Source: Pseudomonas sp. UFMG81
GTDB lineage: Bacteria > Pseudomonadota > Gammaproteobacteria > Pseudomonadales > Pseudomonadaceae
Assembly (NCBI RefSeq): GCF_015354575.1
Contig: NZ_JACAFQ010000017.1
Span: forward strand, 83,335 to 147,334
DNA length: 64,000 nucleotides
Reading direction: 5' to 3'
This document shows, piece after piece, positions 34,231 through 45,705 of this stretch. Each line of letters opens with the position of its first letter. Position 1 is the first letter of the stretch. The notes beneath the pieces were generated by a model. It worked only from the letters and a program-made list of their open reading frames with translations. It was not told the origin of the DNA and did no database searches. The position numbers were made by a program, and so were the translations under genes.

Positions 34231-34959
34231 TCAGCCGTGAGCGGGCGCCCGACGCGTGCCGGCACGATAGCCCAGCCACAGCACACCGAGCAGCAGTGCG
34301 CCCAGCAGCACCATCAGTTCACGGCTGTAGCGCGCGACCAGCGACGGGAAGCCGATCACCTCGCGGTACACCTGGATATCCGCGCTGCCATCGGCGTGGC
34401 GGATGCTGATGCCGCCCTGGCGGATCTGCGAATAGTCGGCATCGAAGTACACCCAGACCCGGCTCTCGCCCAGTGCATCGAGGGTCGGAATCTCGATGCT
34501 GCTGGTGGGAGCCGGCAGCAACGTGTCGTTGCCCATGGCATCGCGAATCTGCACCAGGCCCTTGGCCGGCAGGCGGATATGCACGTCGTGCAACGGGGTC
34601 TGGCGCGGGTTGGCCAGTTCGATCAGCAGCCCGGTGCGGTGGTCCACCAAACCCGCCTCGAAGGGCCGGGCGAACAGTTGCAGGTACGGCGCCTGGGCCA
34701 GTTCGACCAGCCTGTCCACCTGCGGATGATTGAGCGCACCATTGCCGACCTCACTGATCAACCCATGCAGGCGCTCGTACTTGAGCAATGCATTGGCCTG
34801 GCTGATGCGCTCGTTGAACTGCCCTGGGTAGGTGAGGTGCGAGTAGGTCAGGCGCGCCTCGAGACGGTCGTCGTCGCGTAACCCTGCGAAGAGCGCGGTG
34901 GCAATGACCACGACGACCAGCAGGCCCGCGAGGGTTTTACCGACTTTTTCCCAGCTCAC
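34231..34959 (-). CDS. Bitopic membrane protein, unknown function
   Basis: A 242-residue protein. A membrane helix at about 9-27 (LAGLLVVVVIATALFAGL) is followed by a long extracytoplasmic domain (about 28-212), then a second helix (LMVLLGALLLGVLWLGYRAG) and a basic tail. The domain is rich in beta-strands with IELANPRQTPLHDVHIRLP. No family recognised. It is convergent with the DUF2790 gene, 15 bp apart. Confidence 0.65.
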   Translation of the reverse strand: MSWEKVGKTLAGLLVVVVIATALFAGLRDDDRLEARLTYSHLTYPGQFNERISQANALLKYERLHGLISEVGNGALNHPQVDRLVELAQAPYLQLFARPFEAGLVDHRTGLLIELANPRQTPLHDVHIRLPAKGLVQIRDAMGNDTLLPAPTSSIEIPTLDALGESRVWVYFDADYSQIRQGGISIRHADGSADIQVYREVIGFPSLVARYSRELMVLLGALLLGVLWLGYRAGTRRAPAHG

Positions 34960-35173
34960 CTTGGGGTTCCTTGTTCAACGGGTTTGGCGACAGGCAATGG
35001 CGGGCAAAGGGTGCCAAGAAGCCTTGGCCGAGGCAAGGCCTGCACAGGCCTGTAGGGCCGGATTCCCCACCCAGGAGTGGGGGCCTATCCCCAGGTTTGC
35101 GGCAAACCCTGAGCGTTACGCGTTCGCATCTTTTGTAACATCTTGAAATATCTGGCCCTTGGCCACCTTCCGT

Positions 35174-35190
35174 TTGGCACAGTGGTTGCT
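35174..35190 (+). promoter_or_regulatory. Sigma-54 (RpoN) promoter
   Basis: TTGGCACAGTGGTTGCT matches the consensus TGGCAC-N5-TTGCW, with invariant GG (-24) and GC (-12) correctly spaced. Transcription would start near 35201, 68 bp before the multicopper oxidase ATG. This also excludes the longer upstream ATG at 35143. An NtrC-type activator should be needed. Confidence 0.8.
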
Positions 35191-35268
35191 CATGCCCTGT
35201 ACAGGGCACGGCGCCATCCGTTCGGGTGGGCAACAGATGCCCGGCTGCACAACACGGGGCATTCCGCA

Positions 35269-38673
<3,405 letters not shown>

Positions 38674-38702
38674 AACAAGGCGGGGGGCGCGCTGCGCCCC
38701 TT

Positions 38703-38762
38703 TCGCCGGCAAGCCGGCTCCCACATCTTTCGCGGTCTCTGTGGGAGCCGGCTTGCCGGCGA
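38703..38762. repeat. REP pair forming a perfect hairpin
   Basis: TCGCCGGCAAGCCGGCTCCC and its exact reverse complement flank a 14-base loop between the oxidase and SCO genes. It could shape mRNA stability within the two-gene operon. Confidence 0.85.
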
Positions 38763-38807
38763 TGGCCTGCACCGCAGGCCCCATCAGATACCCAAGAGGG
38801 TAAGACC

Positions 38808-39770
38808 ATGCCCCGCACCTGGCGCCTGCTGCTCCCCCTGCTGCTCATCCTCAGCCTCCCCTGCGCCCTGCCCCCGACCAGCGCCAGCAGCGAGCCCGAC
38901 ACCCCCTGGGGCGCCAACTACTTCCCCAACATCCCGCTGCTGACCCAGGACGGCAAGCAGGTGCGTTTCTTCGACGACCTGATCAAGGACAAAGTGGTCG
39001 CCATCAACTTCATCTTCACCGGCTGCGGCGATTCCTGCCCGGTGGAAACCGCACGCCTGCGCCAGGTGCAGAAACTGCTGGGCGAGCGCGTCGGCCAGGA
39101 CATCTTCATCTACTCGATCAGCATCGACCCCTACAACGACACCCCCACCACCCTCAAACGCTACGCCGAGAAATTCGCCATCGGCCCCGGCTGGACCCTG
39201 CTCACCGGTGAAGCCGCCGACATCGAGCAACTGCGCCGCAGCCTGGGGCTGTACATCGAAGGCCTGGAGAACGGCCGCTCGAAGGACCACAACCTCAGCC
39301 TGATCATCGGCAACCAGGCCACCGGCCGCTGGATGAAGGCCTCGCCCTTCGAAAGCCCGTACATCCTCGCCGACCGCCTGGCCAACAGCCTGCACAACTG
39401 GAAGCAGGCCAGCGCCAGCAACGACTACAACCAGGCGCCGGAGATTCGCACCCCCAGTGCCGGCGAGCAGCTGTTCCGCACACGGTGCTCGTCCTGCCAT
39501 ACCGTTGGCGATGCGGAGCGCGGCGTCACCCGCGGCATCGGGCCGGACTTGCTGGGGGTGACCCGTCAGCGCGAGGAGCAATGGCTGAAACGCTGGATGA
39601 TGGAACCGGATCGGATGCTGGCGGAGAAAGACCCGCTGGCGATGCTGCTGTATGAGCAGTACAACCAGCTGGCGATGCCCAATATGCGGTTGGGGGAGAC
39701 CGAAGTGGCGGCGTTGCTGGCGTACCTGGAAGAGGAAACGACGCGGGTGCAGGGGGTGGTGGAGCGGTAG
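38808..39770 (+). CDS. SCO1/SenC-cytochrome c fusion protein
   Basis: A 320-residue exported protein with signal peptide MPRTWRLLLPLLLILSLP. The SCO1 domain (about 35-205) has the copper site CGDSC in FIFTGCGDSCPVE and the distal His in KDHNLSL. The C-terminal class I cytochrome c domain has the heme motif CSSCH, followed by an NMRL Met ligand. SCO proteins deliver copper to oxidases, so it probably metallates the preceding multicopper oxidase or feeds electrons onward. It is 134 bp after mcoA on the same strand, across a REP hairpin. Confidence 0.88.
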   Translation: MPRTWRLLLPLLLILSLPCALPPTSASSEPDTPWGANYFPNIPLLTQDGKQVRFFDDLIKDKVVAINFIFTGCGDSCPVETARLRQVQKLLGERVGQDIFIYSISIDPYNDTPTTLKRYAEKFAIGPGWTLLTGEAADIEQLRRSLGLYIEGLENGRSKDHNLSLIIGNQATGRWMKASPFESPYILADRLANSLHNWKQASASNDYNQAPEIRTPSAGEQLFRTRCSSCHTVGDAERGVTRGIGPDLLGVTRQREEQWLKRWMMEPDRMLAEKDPLAMLLYEQYNQLAMPNMRLGETEVAALLAYLEEETTRVQGVVER

Positions 39771-39772
39771 GG

Positions 39773-40110
39773 TCAGGGGTCATCGTGGCTTTTGAAGGTA
39801 GGGTCCCATTTGCGGCGCAGGCGAAGATGAGCGGGTCGCAGACCTGGGAACATCCAGAGGTGGAAGAGGATCATCGGGATGGAAAGCCAGACGACCCAAG
39901 GATGATCCAGGAGCACTTCAGGAGGTGGACCAAAGCCACCATGCTCTCCAGGGAATATATTGAAGTAGTAGAAAGCCGCGAACGCGCTGTTGTAAAAATG
40001 CCGATAACCTCTTTGCCCTCAGTCAGATCAGCTCCTGAAAGCACCAAAAACAAAAGCGGTGAAGAGATAAAGCTCCATACCACGACCAAAACAAAAACCA
40101 TAATACTCAT
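39773..40110 (-). pseudogene. Frameshifted small membrane (immunity-like) gene
   Basis: A 338-bp frame, one base short of 113 codons. The first part (MSIMVFVLVVVWSFISS...EVIGIF) reads in one frame. After a TTTTT run (39994-39998) the sequence continues in another frame as YNSAFAAFYYF, LLDHPWVVWLSIPMILFHLW and stops at 39773. Restoring one T gives a 112-residue three-helix membrane protein similar to the intact upstream gene (IFYN and HPW...W, then LH-F/L-W). It is probably a decayed or duplicated immunity gene; a sequencing error in the homopolymer is possible. Confidence 0.7.
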
Positions 40111-40122
40111 TTTCGCCCACCA

Positions 40123-40443
40123 TTACTTAAACAGATCCATATCTTTTTTCCAGCGGAAGCAATTCACATCATTGTTACTGTATTTAGCCCAAAAATGCAG
40201 AACCATAAGTAACCACGCAAACCATGCCAGCCACGGATGAAATACCAACACATCCGGCCGCTTATAAACATAAAAGTATTTATCCTGCGCAATTACAGTC
40301 ATATGCATAAAAGCAAAGATAAAGTTATAAAAAATCACCAAGCCATGCCTGAGATGCTCCTCCCCCCTTTTCGTGACCAAACAACGAAGAAGGCGGGAAC
40401 CCGCAAGACCGAGTATTGAAAAAGCGACATAAATTAATAGCAT
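40123..40443 (-). CDS. Small three-helix membrane protein, probable T6SS immunity protein
   Basis: A 106-residue protein with hydrophobic segments at about 1-18, 33-52 and 71-92. VIFYNFIFAFM, VFHPWLAWFAWLLMVLHFW are the conserved blocks shared with the broken neighbour. It follows the DUF4225 effector gene in the same unit (54-bp gap), is AT-richer than the chromosome, and is the right size and location for a membrane-located immunity protein. No domain name can be assigned; role by position. Confidence 0.7.
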   Translation of the reverse strand: MLLIYVAFSILGLAGSRLLRCLVTKRGEEHLRHGLVIFYNFIFAFMHMTVIAQDKYFYVYKRPDVLVFHPWLAWFAWLLMVLHFWAKYSNNDVNCFRWKKDMDLFK

Positions 40444-40497
40444 ACATATCCACCATCTTAAAAATCAAACCTTACTAGCCCCAAGACAGTTCGCAAA

Positions 40498-41214
40498 TTA
40501 TTGCTTCTCAATTTCCACCCAAATTTGCTGCCCAGTCATCACATCAACCCCAAGTTCAAAAGCTTTGGTTCCAGTCCCCATCGCTCTATATGCTCTTACC
40601 TTATCCGAGTCAATGTAATGCCAAAGTCGCCTAGCCCCCGGTGCGATCACCTTTCTTCCAAGCCCGTACGCTGAAAGCCCTAAATCAACCACTCCATAAG
40701 CTATATTTCCATGAGAAGCATTGCCACCGACCCGAACCGCCACTTTTTGATAAGCTCTTCTCACAGGCCCTTCAACATCCGAACGCTTTAGATAAATATT
40801 AAGGCTATTTTCATACATCGCATTGAAGCCATGAAGCATCATAGGTACCCCAAGCCCGCCACATGCCAACCCTAATGACACCTTGCAGACAGCGACACCT
40901 GTCCCTGCGACTAATACACCCGATACGAAACCAGCAACTATCCGCAGATATGTCGATAATTGGTTAACTAGGAGTACATGCTCATCCCTTATCTTTTCCA
41001 TTCCTTGCGCTGAAGATATCTTTCCCGTCCGAACATCCTCCACAATGCCCTTCCCGACATACGCCATCTCCTGCGTAAACTGCAGCCGCAACATGCCGTC
41101 ATCCAGGCATCGTGCGGCCACCTCGCAGGCGTATTGCGTCAGCCGCGCCGCCGCATGGCTGACTTCCCAGAAGTCGTCGTCCAACGGGACGTGCTGCTCG
41201 TAGTACGCCCTCAT
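40498..41214 (-). CDS. DUF4225 protein, putative T6SS effector
   Basis: A 238-residue protein. The helical N-terminus (1-90) is followed by a Gly-rich hydrophobic stretch (about 92-128, IVAGFVSGVLVAGTGVAVCK...GGLGVPM), then GFNAMYENSLNIY and a polar tail with ASHGNIAYGVVDLGLSAYG, as in DUF4225. The hydrophobic core suggests membrane action. It lies 2 bp after the hcp stop and before the probable immunity gene. Base composition shifts: codons 1-58 are GC-rich, the rest clearly AT-richer, as expected if a toxin C-terminus was swapped onto a native N-terminus. ATG 41214 with GGTAGGA upstream. Confidence 0.8.
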   Translation of the reverse strand: MRAYYEQHVPLDDDFWEVSHAAARLTQYACEVAARCLDDGMLRLQFTQEMAYVGKGIVEDVRTGKISSAQGMEKIRDEHVLLVNQLSTYLRIVAGFVSGVLVAGTGVAVCKVSLGLACGGLGVPMMLHGFNAMYENSLNIYLKRSDVEGPVRRAYQKVAVRVGGNASHGNIAYGVVDLGLSAYGLGRKVIAPGARRLWHYIDSDKVRAYRAMGTGTKAFELGVDVMTGQQIWVEIEKQ

Positions 41215-41216
41215 TC

Positions 41217-41693
41217 CTACCCCCAGGTCGCATAGCCGGTAGTCCCCGCCGCGTGGTGTATCCAGGAGATATCCCGATAGCGCAGCGCCAGGTGCTCTTG
41301 CGGCTCCTGCTCGTTGAGCAGCACGGCATGGGGCATGGCAACGTTCTGCTGGACGATCACCGCCCCGCCGAGCCTCACCGAGTAGTATTTTTCCTGGAGG
41401 CCCGCGGCGCTGGTGCGGTAGAACTGAATGTCGCACTCGACCCGTTCGCCCGCGTCCAGTGCCTGGGCCAACAGAGGGCTGGCCTTGTCGACGAATTTGG
41501 TGATATAGACCGGCCGGTGCATTGCGCGCCGGGTGTTGTCGGTATTGATGAGACCATGGTCGAAAGCGAGGACCATGATCTCGTCGCGGTGACCCAATTG
41601 GCACTTGTTGCCAATGGAGTCCTGTGTAGAGCAGCCCGCCGAGATCAAACCCTGCAGCGCGCCAGTGATCGACATATATCCGTGATAAGCCAT
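41217..41693 (-). CDS. hcp: Hcp-family T6SS tube protein (orphan)
   Basis: A 158-residue Hcp1-type protein: MAYHGYMSITGALQGLISAG, DSIGNKCQLGHRDEIMVLAF, KPVYITKF-like VYITKFVDKASPLLAQAL and RDISWIHHAAGTTGY. It forms hexameric rings that carry effectors through the secretion tube. No tss structural genes are in the window, so it is an auxiliary hcp whose cargo is encoded next to it. ATG 41693 follows AAGGGAG. First gene of the hcp-effector-immunity unit; divergent from metY. Confidence 0.9.
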   Translation of the reverse strand: MAYHGYMSITGALQGLISAGCSTQDSIGNKCQLGHRDEIMVLAFDHGLINTDNTRRAMHRPVYITKFVDKASPLLAQALDAGERVECDIQFYRTSAAGLQEKYYSVRLGGAVIVQQNVAMPHAVLLNEQEPQEHLALRYRDISWIHHAAGTTGYATWG

Positions 41694-41904
41694 GTTGCGA
41701 ACTCCCTTGTAAGAGGTTCGCAATCTAATGGCGCACTGTTCGCCTGTATGTCGGACGCTTCCGAAATTACTTCAATGAGAAGTTACCAAGTACGACAGAC
41801 AGCACGATCACAACTGGAGTACCCCGCCCCTCCGAACGACTTGACCCTCTCGCACCTCGCAGCCCATGCTCAGCCGCTTCCACCCACGCTCAAGGACCGA
41901 CCGC

Positions 41905-43182
41905 ATGAAGCTGGAAACACTCGCCATCCACGCGGGCTTCAGCCCCGACCCGACCACCAGGGCGGTGGCCGTGCCGATCTACCAGACCACCTCGTTCGCC
42001 TTCGACGACACCCAGCATGGTGCCGACCTGTTCGACCTGAAGGTGGCTGGCAACATCTACTCGCGCATCATGAACCCCACCAACGACGTGCTCGAGCAGC
42101 GCATGGCCGCCCTCGAGGGCGGGGTCGGCGCGCTGGCGGTGGCGTCAGGGATGGCCGCCGTCACCTACGCCATCCAGACCGTCGCCGAAGCCGGCGACAA
42201 CATCGTCTCGGTGGCCAAGCTGTATGGGGGCACCTACAACCTGCTGGCCCACACCCTGCCGCGCATGGGCATCCACACCCGCTTCGCCGCCCACGACGAC
42301 ATCGCCGCGCTGGAGGCGCTGATCGACGAACGCACCAAGGCGGTGTTCTGCGAGTCCATCGGCAACCCTGCCGGCAATATCGTCGATATCCAGGCCCTGG
42401 CCGACGCCGCCCACCGCCACGGCGTGCCGCTGATCGTCGACAATACCGTGGCCACCCCGGTGCTGTGCCGGCCGTTCGAGCACGGCGCCGATATCGTCGT
42501 GCATTCGCTGACCAAGTACATCGGTGGCCATGGCACCAGCATTGGCGGCATCGTCATCGACTCGGGCAAGTTCCCCTGGGCCGAGCACAAGGCACGCTTC
42601 GCCCTGCTCAACACCCCCGATGCGTCCTACCACGGCGTCACCTACACCGAAGCCTTCGGCACCGCCGCGTTCATCGGCCGCTGCCGCGTGGTGCCGCTGC
42701 GCAACACCGGTGCCGCACTGTCGCCGTTCAATGCCTTCCTGATCCTGCAAGGCCTGGAAACCCTGGCCCTGCGTATGGAGCGCCACACCGAGAACGCGCT
42801 CAAGGTCGCCCGCTACCTGCAAGGGCATGAACACGTGGCCTGGGTGAAGTACGCAGGCCTGCCCGACCACCCCGAACATGAACTGGCCAAGCGCTACACC
42901 GGCGGCAAGCCGGCGGCGATCCTGTCGTTCGGCATCCAGGGCGGCCAGGCGGCCGGTGCGCGGTTCATCGATGCGCTGCAATTGGTGGTGCGCCTGGTGA
43001 ACATCGGCGACGCAAAATCGCTGGCCTGCCACCCCGCCTCCACCACCCACCGCCAGCTCAACGACGAAGAGCTGGAGAAGGCCGGCGTGCCGCGGGACAT
43101 GGTGCGCCTGTCGATCGGCATCGAACACAGCGACGACATCATTGCCGACCTCGCGCAGGCGCTGGAAGCCAGCCGCGGTTGA
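41905..43182 (+). CDS. metY: O-acetylhomoserine sulfhydrylase (MetY-type)
   Basis: A 425-residue PLP enzyme of the Cys/Met metabolism family. The PLP lysine lies in SLTKYIGGHGTSIGG, with VDNTVATPVL before it. The start LETLAIHAGFSPDPTT and RIMNPTNDVLEQR are typical of MetY. It joins sulfide or methanethiol to O-acetylhomoserine in the cytosol for homocysteine or methionine synthesis. ATG 41905 precedes the family start; upstream codons do not fit. It is not functionally related to the divergent hcp gene. Monocistronic, or co-expressed with the following membrane protein (63-bp gap). Confidence 0.92.
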   Translation: MKLETLAIHAGFSPDPTTRAVAVPIYQTTSFAFDDTQHGADLFDLKVAGNIYSRIMNPTNDVLEQRMAALEGGVGALAVASGMAAVTYAIQTVAEAGDNIVSVAKLYGGTYNLLAHTLPRMGIHTRFAAHDDIAALEALIDERTKAVFCESIGNPAGNIVDIQALADAAHRHGVPLIVDNTVATPVLCRPFEHGADIVVHSLTKYIGGHGTSIGGIVIDSGKFPWAEHKARFALLNTPDASYHGVTYTEAFGTAAFIGRCRVVPLRNTGAALSPFNAFLILQGLETLALRMERHTENALKVARYLQGHEHVAWVKYAGLPDHPEHELAKRYTGGKPAAILSFGIQGGQAAGARFIDALQLVVRLVNIGDAKSLACHPASTTHRQLNDEELEKAGVPRDMVRLSIGIEHSDDIIADLAQALEASRG

Positions 43183-43245
43183 TCTGCCCGCGCCCCACCC
43201 AATGCCGACGGCGGGCGCTCCCTTGCATGGCTGGATACCCTCGCA

Positions 43246-44019
43246 ATGACCTTGTTCTACCTGAAACTCTGCGTCACCCCGCTGCTGATGTGGGCCATCT
43301 CCCTCGCCTCGCGGCGCTGGGGTGGCCTGCTGGGCGGGTTGTTGTCTGGCCTGCCGATCACTTCGGGGTTGGTGATGACCTTCCTGTGCCTGGAACAGGG
43401 CGCCGATTTTGTCCTGGGCGCGGTGCCCGGCGCGCTGGGCGGCCTGGCGGCGGTGCAGGCCACCTATGCGTTCTACCTGTTCGCCACGCGCAAGGCCGGG
43501 GTGGCCTCGGCGGCGTTGATGGCGATCCTGTTCTATGGAGTGGCGGCGTATGCCTTCACCCACTGGGGCGGGCTGTACCTGTCGATTGGCGTGGCGCTGC
43601 TACTGATCGGCGTGCTGATACGCGTCAGCGGACGGGAACCGCAACCCGACACCCTCACCCGGCCTCGGCACCGCTATTGGGAGATCCCGCTGCGCATGGT
43701 GTCCGCCACTTCGTTGCTGATGGTCACGACCAGCCTGGCCAGTTGGCTGGGCCCGGCGACCAGCGGGATGCTGGCGCCGATCCCGGTGATTGCCTGGCCG
43801 TTGGTGGTATTCGCCCATGTGCAGGGCGGGCGTGCCGCAATGGCGGCGATGGTACGGGGCAATGCGATCGGGGCGGTGGGGGTAATTGCGTTCTACCTGG
43901 TGGTGGCGGGGTTGCTCGAGCGGCTGGGTGTGGCCGTGACCATCAGCCTGGCCATGGGCGTGGCAGTGGCGCTGACCATCGCATTGGCCGCAGGCCTGCG
44001 CCGCATACGGGCCAGTTGA
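43246..44019 (+). CDS. Polytopic membrane protein, unknown function
   Basis: A 257-residue protein with about eight hydrophobic segments and a polar loop near 126-146 (SGREPQPDTLTRPRH). Motifs include GGLLSGLPITSGLVMTF and TSGMLAPIPVIAWPLVVFAH, and the two halves look internally similar (GLPITSG and APIPVIAWP). Possibly a transporter; no family named with confidence. Follows metY by 63 bp. Confidence 0.7.
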   Translation: MTLFYLKLCVTPLLMWAISLASRRWGGLLGGLLSGLPITSGLVMTFLCLEQGADFVLGAVPGALGGLAAVQATYAFYLFATRKAGVASAALMAILFYGVAAYAFTHWGGLYLSIGVALLLIGVLIRVSGREPQPDTLTRPRHRYWEIPLRMVSATSLLMVTTSLASWLGPATSGMLAPIPVIAWPLVVFAHVQGGRAAMAAMVRGNAIGAVGVIAFYLVVAGLLERLGVAVTISLAMGVAVALTIALAAGLRRIRAS

Positions 44020-44149
44020 TGAGCTGAGGGCTCGGCAGCGACTGGGCCTATGAGGCATTGGGCTTGGGGTGTAGCCCCTCCCGAGGTCCTACAAGCTTTC
44101 TGGACAAAGTCCAGGCAGCTATTGCATGAGGGCGACCAGGCGCCTGGCA

Positions 44150-44540
44150 AGAGCTTTTCGGTGCTCTCAAGATCGAGCGCCGCCCGCGCGGCACATCGCC
44201 GGCAAGCCGGCTCCCACCCCGACCGCGTTATTCTCAGGACTTGCACTGCACCTGTGGGAGCTGGCTTGCCAGCGATGAGGGCAGCACAGGCAGAACAAGA
44301 CAGTTGCTCCCACAACTGTTTCGGGCCGTTCATGCCTGCACCGCCTCGGCTGTTCGCCTTGTTTGTACGACGCGGTTCCAACAATGGCGCTGATACCGCA
44401 CCGCCAGACTTGAGTCATGCGCCAAGGCGGACAGCAGAGACCTCACAAGATAGATTGGCCCGAAACGGATGTGGGAGCCGCGGTTCGCCGCTGCGATTTG
44501 CCGGCGATGCGCCGCGCTGGTTGCACGCCTACAAAATTTT
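44150..44540. repeat. REP-bounded dispersed repeat, copy B
   Basis: Opposite orientation to copy A (1-265). Shared parts: outer end GATCGAGCGCCGCCCGCGCGGC (split: 44173-44192), REP arms (44198-44218 and 44254-44277), and the core 44318-44475 bounded by inverted GTTTCGGGCC and GGCCCGAAAC, containing CCAAGGCGGACAG and GAGACCTCAC as in copy A. It carries an extra inserted REP relative to A. The right end ACAAAATTTTC overlaps the last codons of the next gene. An open frame across it is spurious. Confidence 0.75.
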
Positions 44541-44804
44541 CAACGCCCAAAAATGAAAAAAAGCCATCAACAAGCTGAATATCACCAGCGAGACAAATTC
44601 GATCGGTGACAATGCATCCACGACAAAAGAAACAAAACCCTCTCCACTCATAAGCTCATAATAGAATCCGCCCACGACTGACGCATACAGAAAGGCGCCC
44701 CAAAATTGCCAACCTGCAACAAGCTCCTTGAATACATATCGACTCAACGCCAACGTCACAAAAACATCAACTATCGTTAGCGAAATCAACCCCCAGATGC
44801 TCAC
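44529..44804 (-). CDS. Small membrane protein, possible orphan immunity
   Basis: A 91-residue protein with three hydrophobic segments and a short acidic loop (ELMSGEGF). It ends in LLMAFFHFWALKIL; the last residues are encoded by the end of repeat copy B, so its C-terminus was probably rewritten by the insertion. It has a close, frameshifted paralogue just upstream, and shares the terminal H-F-W signature with the immunity-like proteins at 39.8-40.4 kb. No toxin gene is adjacent. AT-rich. Function unknown. Confidence 0.65.
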   Translation of the reverse strand: MSIWGLISLTIVDVFVTLALSRYVFKELVAGWQFWGAFLYASVVGGFYYELMSGEGFVSFVVDALSPIEFVSLVIFSLLMAFFHFWALKIL

Positions 44805-44885
44805 GTCGCAATATCTTTTATAAGGCCTTATACATCATTCAAGCGTTCACCTCCTCTGTGGTCAACACAAAGACACTCGACACAC

Positions 44886-45160
44886 CTACCAAATTCTCAA
44901 CACACCAAAATGAAAAGCCATCATCCCCAAACTGAAAACCACCAGCGAAACATACTCGGCCAACGTCAAATTCTTCAATGAAAACATGACGAAACCATGC
45001 CCACCTATCAATTCAAGATAAAGCCCTCCCAGTATTACCGCATACGACAAAGCCCCCAAAACCGCCACCCCGCAACCAAGTCCTTGAATACATAATTAGT
45101 TAACACTAGCGTGACGACCACATCACACAACGCAAACAACAACAGCTGCAAAATCCTCAC
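44886..45160 (-). pseudogene. Frameshifted paralogue of the 44529 small membrane protein
   Basis: A 275-bp sequence, one base short of 92 codons. From GTG 45160 it reads VRILQLLLFALCDVVVTLVL and DLVAGWRFWG, aligning residue by residue with the 91-residue neighbour (VTLALSRYVFKELVAGWQFWG). A missing base near the CCCCC-AAAA run (45053-45061) shifts the frame; the rest (ALSYAVILGGLYLELIGGHG to FHFGVLRIW) aligns in the new frame. One intact copy, one decayed. Read error cannot be excluded. Confidence 0.72.
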
Positions 45161-45324
45161 TGAGAAGTTCTTTCATCAAATCTAGATCGATATTGCACTC
45201 CGAGGCGCTCGAAGCAGTGAGCTAGGCATGCAGGCTACGGATTCAAGCCGGACCTGTATGCCAGCCGCGTCTGAAATTGCCAGCCCGTTTTTAAACGGAT
45301 TGTTTATCCTCGCCCGCGGGCATG

Positions 45325-45358
45325 AAAAAGCCGCTTCCGAACTTGCCGGAAGCGGCTT
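45325..45358 (-). terminator. Rho-independent terminator of the 45400 gene
   Basis: A 13-bp stem AAGCCGCTTCCGG/CCGGAAGCGGCTT with a short loop. On the minus strand the stem ends in a T5 run. Position is 42 bp after the stop of the minus-strand gene. Confidence 0.85.
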
Positions 45359-45399
45359 GTGTGAAACTCACCCTGCCCATATTCAGCGCAGGCCAGGCA

Positions 45400-45705
45400 T
45401 CACGGCTCGCGGTCGCCTTCCTCAGCCTGGTTCCCTGGCAACTGTCCCTCGATCATTGCCTTGACCATGCCACTGAGGTAGTAGGTGGCGCGCATCAGCG
45501 TCTGCGCCTCCTTGGGCTGCCTCAAGGCCTGGTGCGTCAACCCGGTGATGCAGCCGAGGATGATGGTCGTCTCCTGCAGTACCTCCTGCGGCGGCATGCC
45601 GGGAATTGCCCGTACCCAGTCGCGCACGGTGTACCGTTTGATGCGGTCCACCAGGCTGATGATTTTCAGTTCGCCTTCGCCCTTGCCTCGATCATCGTTG
45701 TCCAT
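45400..45705 (-). CDS. DUF3077-like small protein
   Basis: A 101-residue soluble, helical protein. The pattern PGMPPQEVLQETTIILGCITGL then AQTLMRATYYLSGMVKAMIEGQL resembles the small Pseudomonas DUF3077 family; resemblance is by eye and could be wrong. Function unknown. ATG 45705 follows CAGGGGGTGG. Followed by a terminator, so monocistronic. Confidence 0.6.
   Translation of the reverse strand: MDNDDRGKGEGELKIISLVDRIKRYTVRDWVRAIPGMPPQEVLQETTIILGCITGLTHQALRQPKEAQTLMRATYYLSGMVKAMIEGQLPGNQAEEGDREP

Noticed and set aside
34960..35268. Start of the oxidase at ATG 35143
   Set aside because: That codon lies upstream of the sigma-54 promoter start site and the added residues are not signal-like.
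44050..44556. 168-residue frame across repeat copy B
   Set aside because: Similar peptide is found in copy A on the other strand only because the DNA is repeated; no coding signs.
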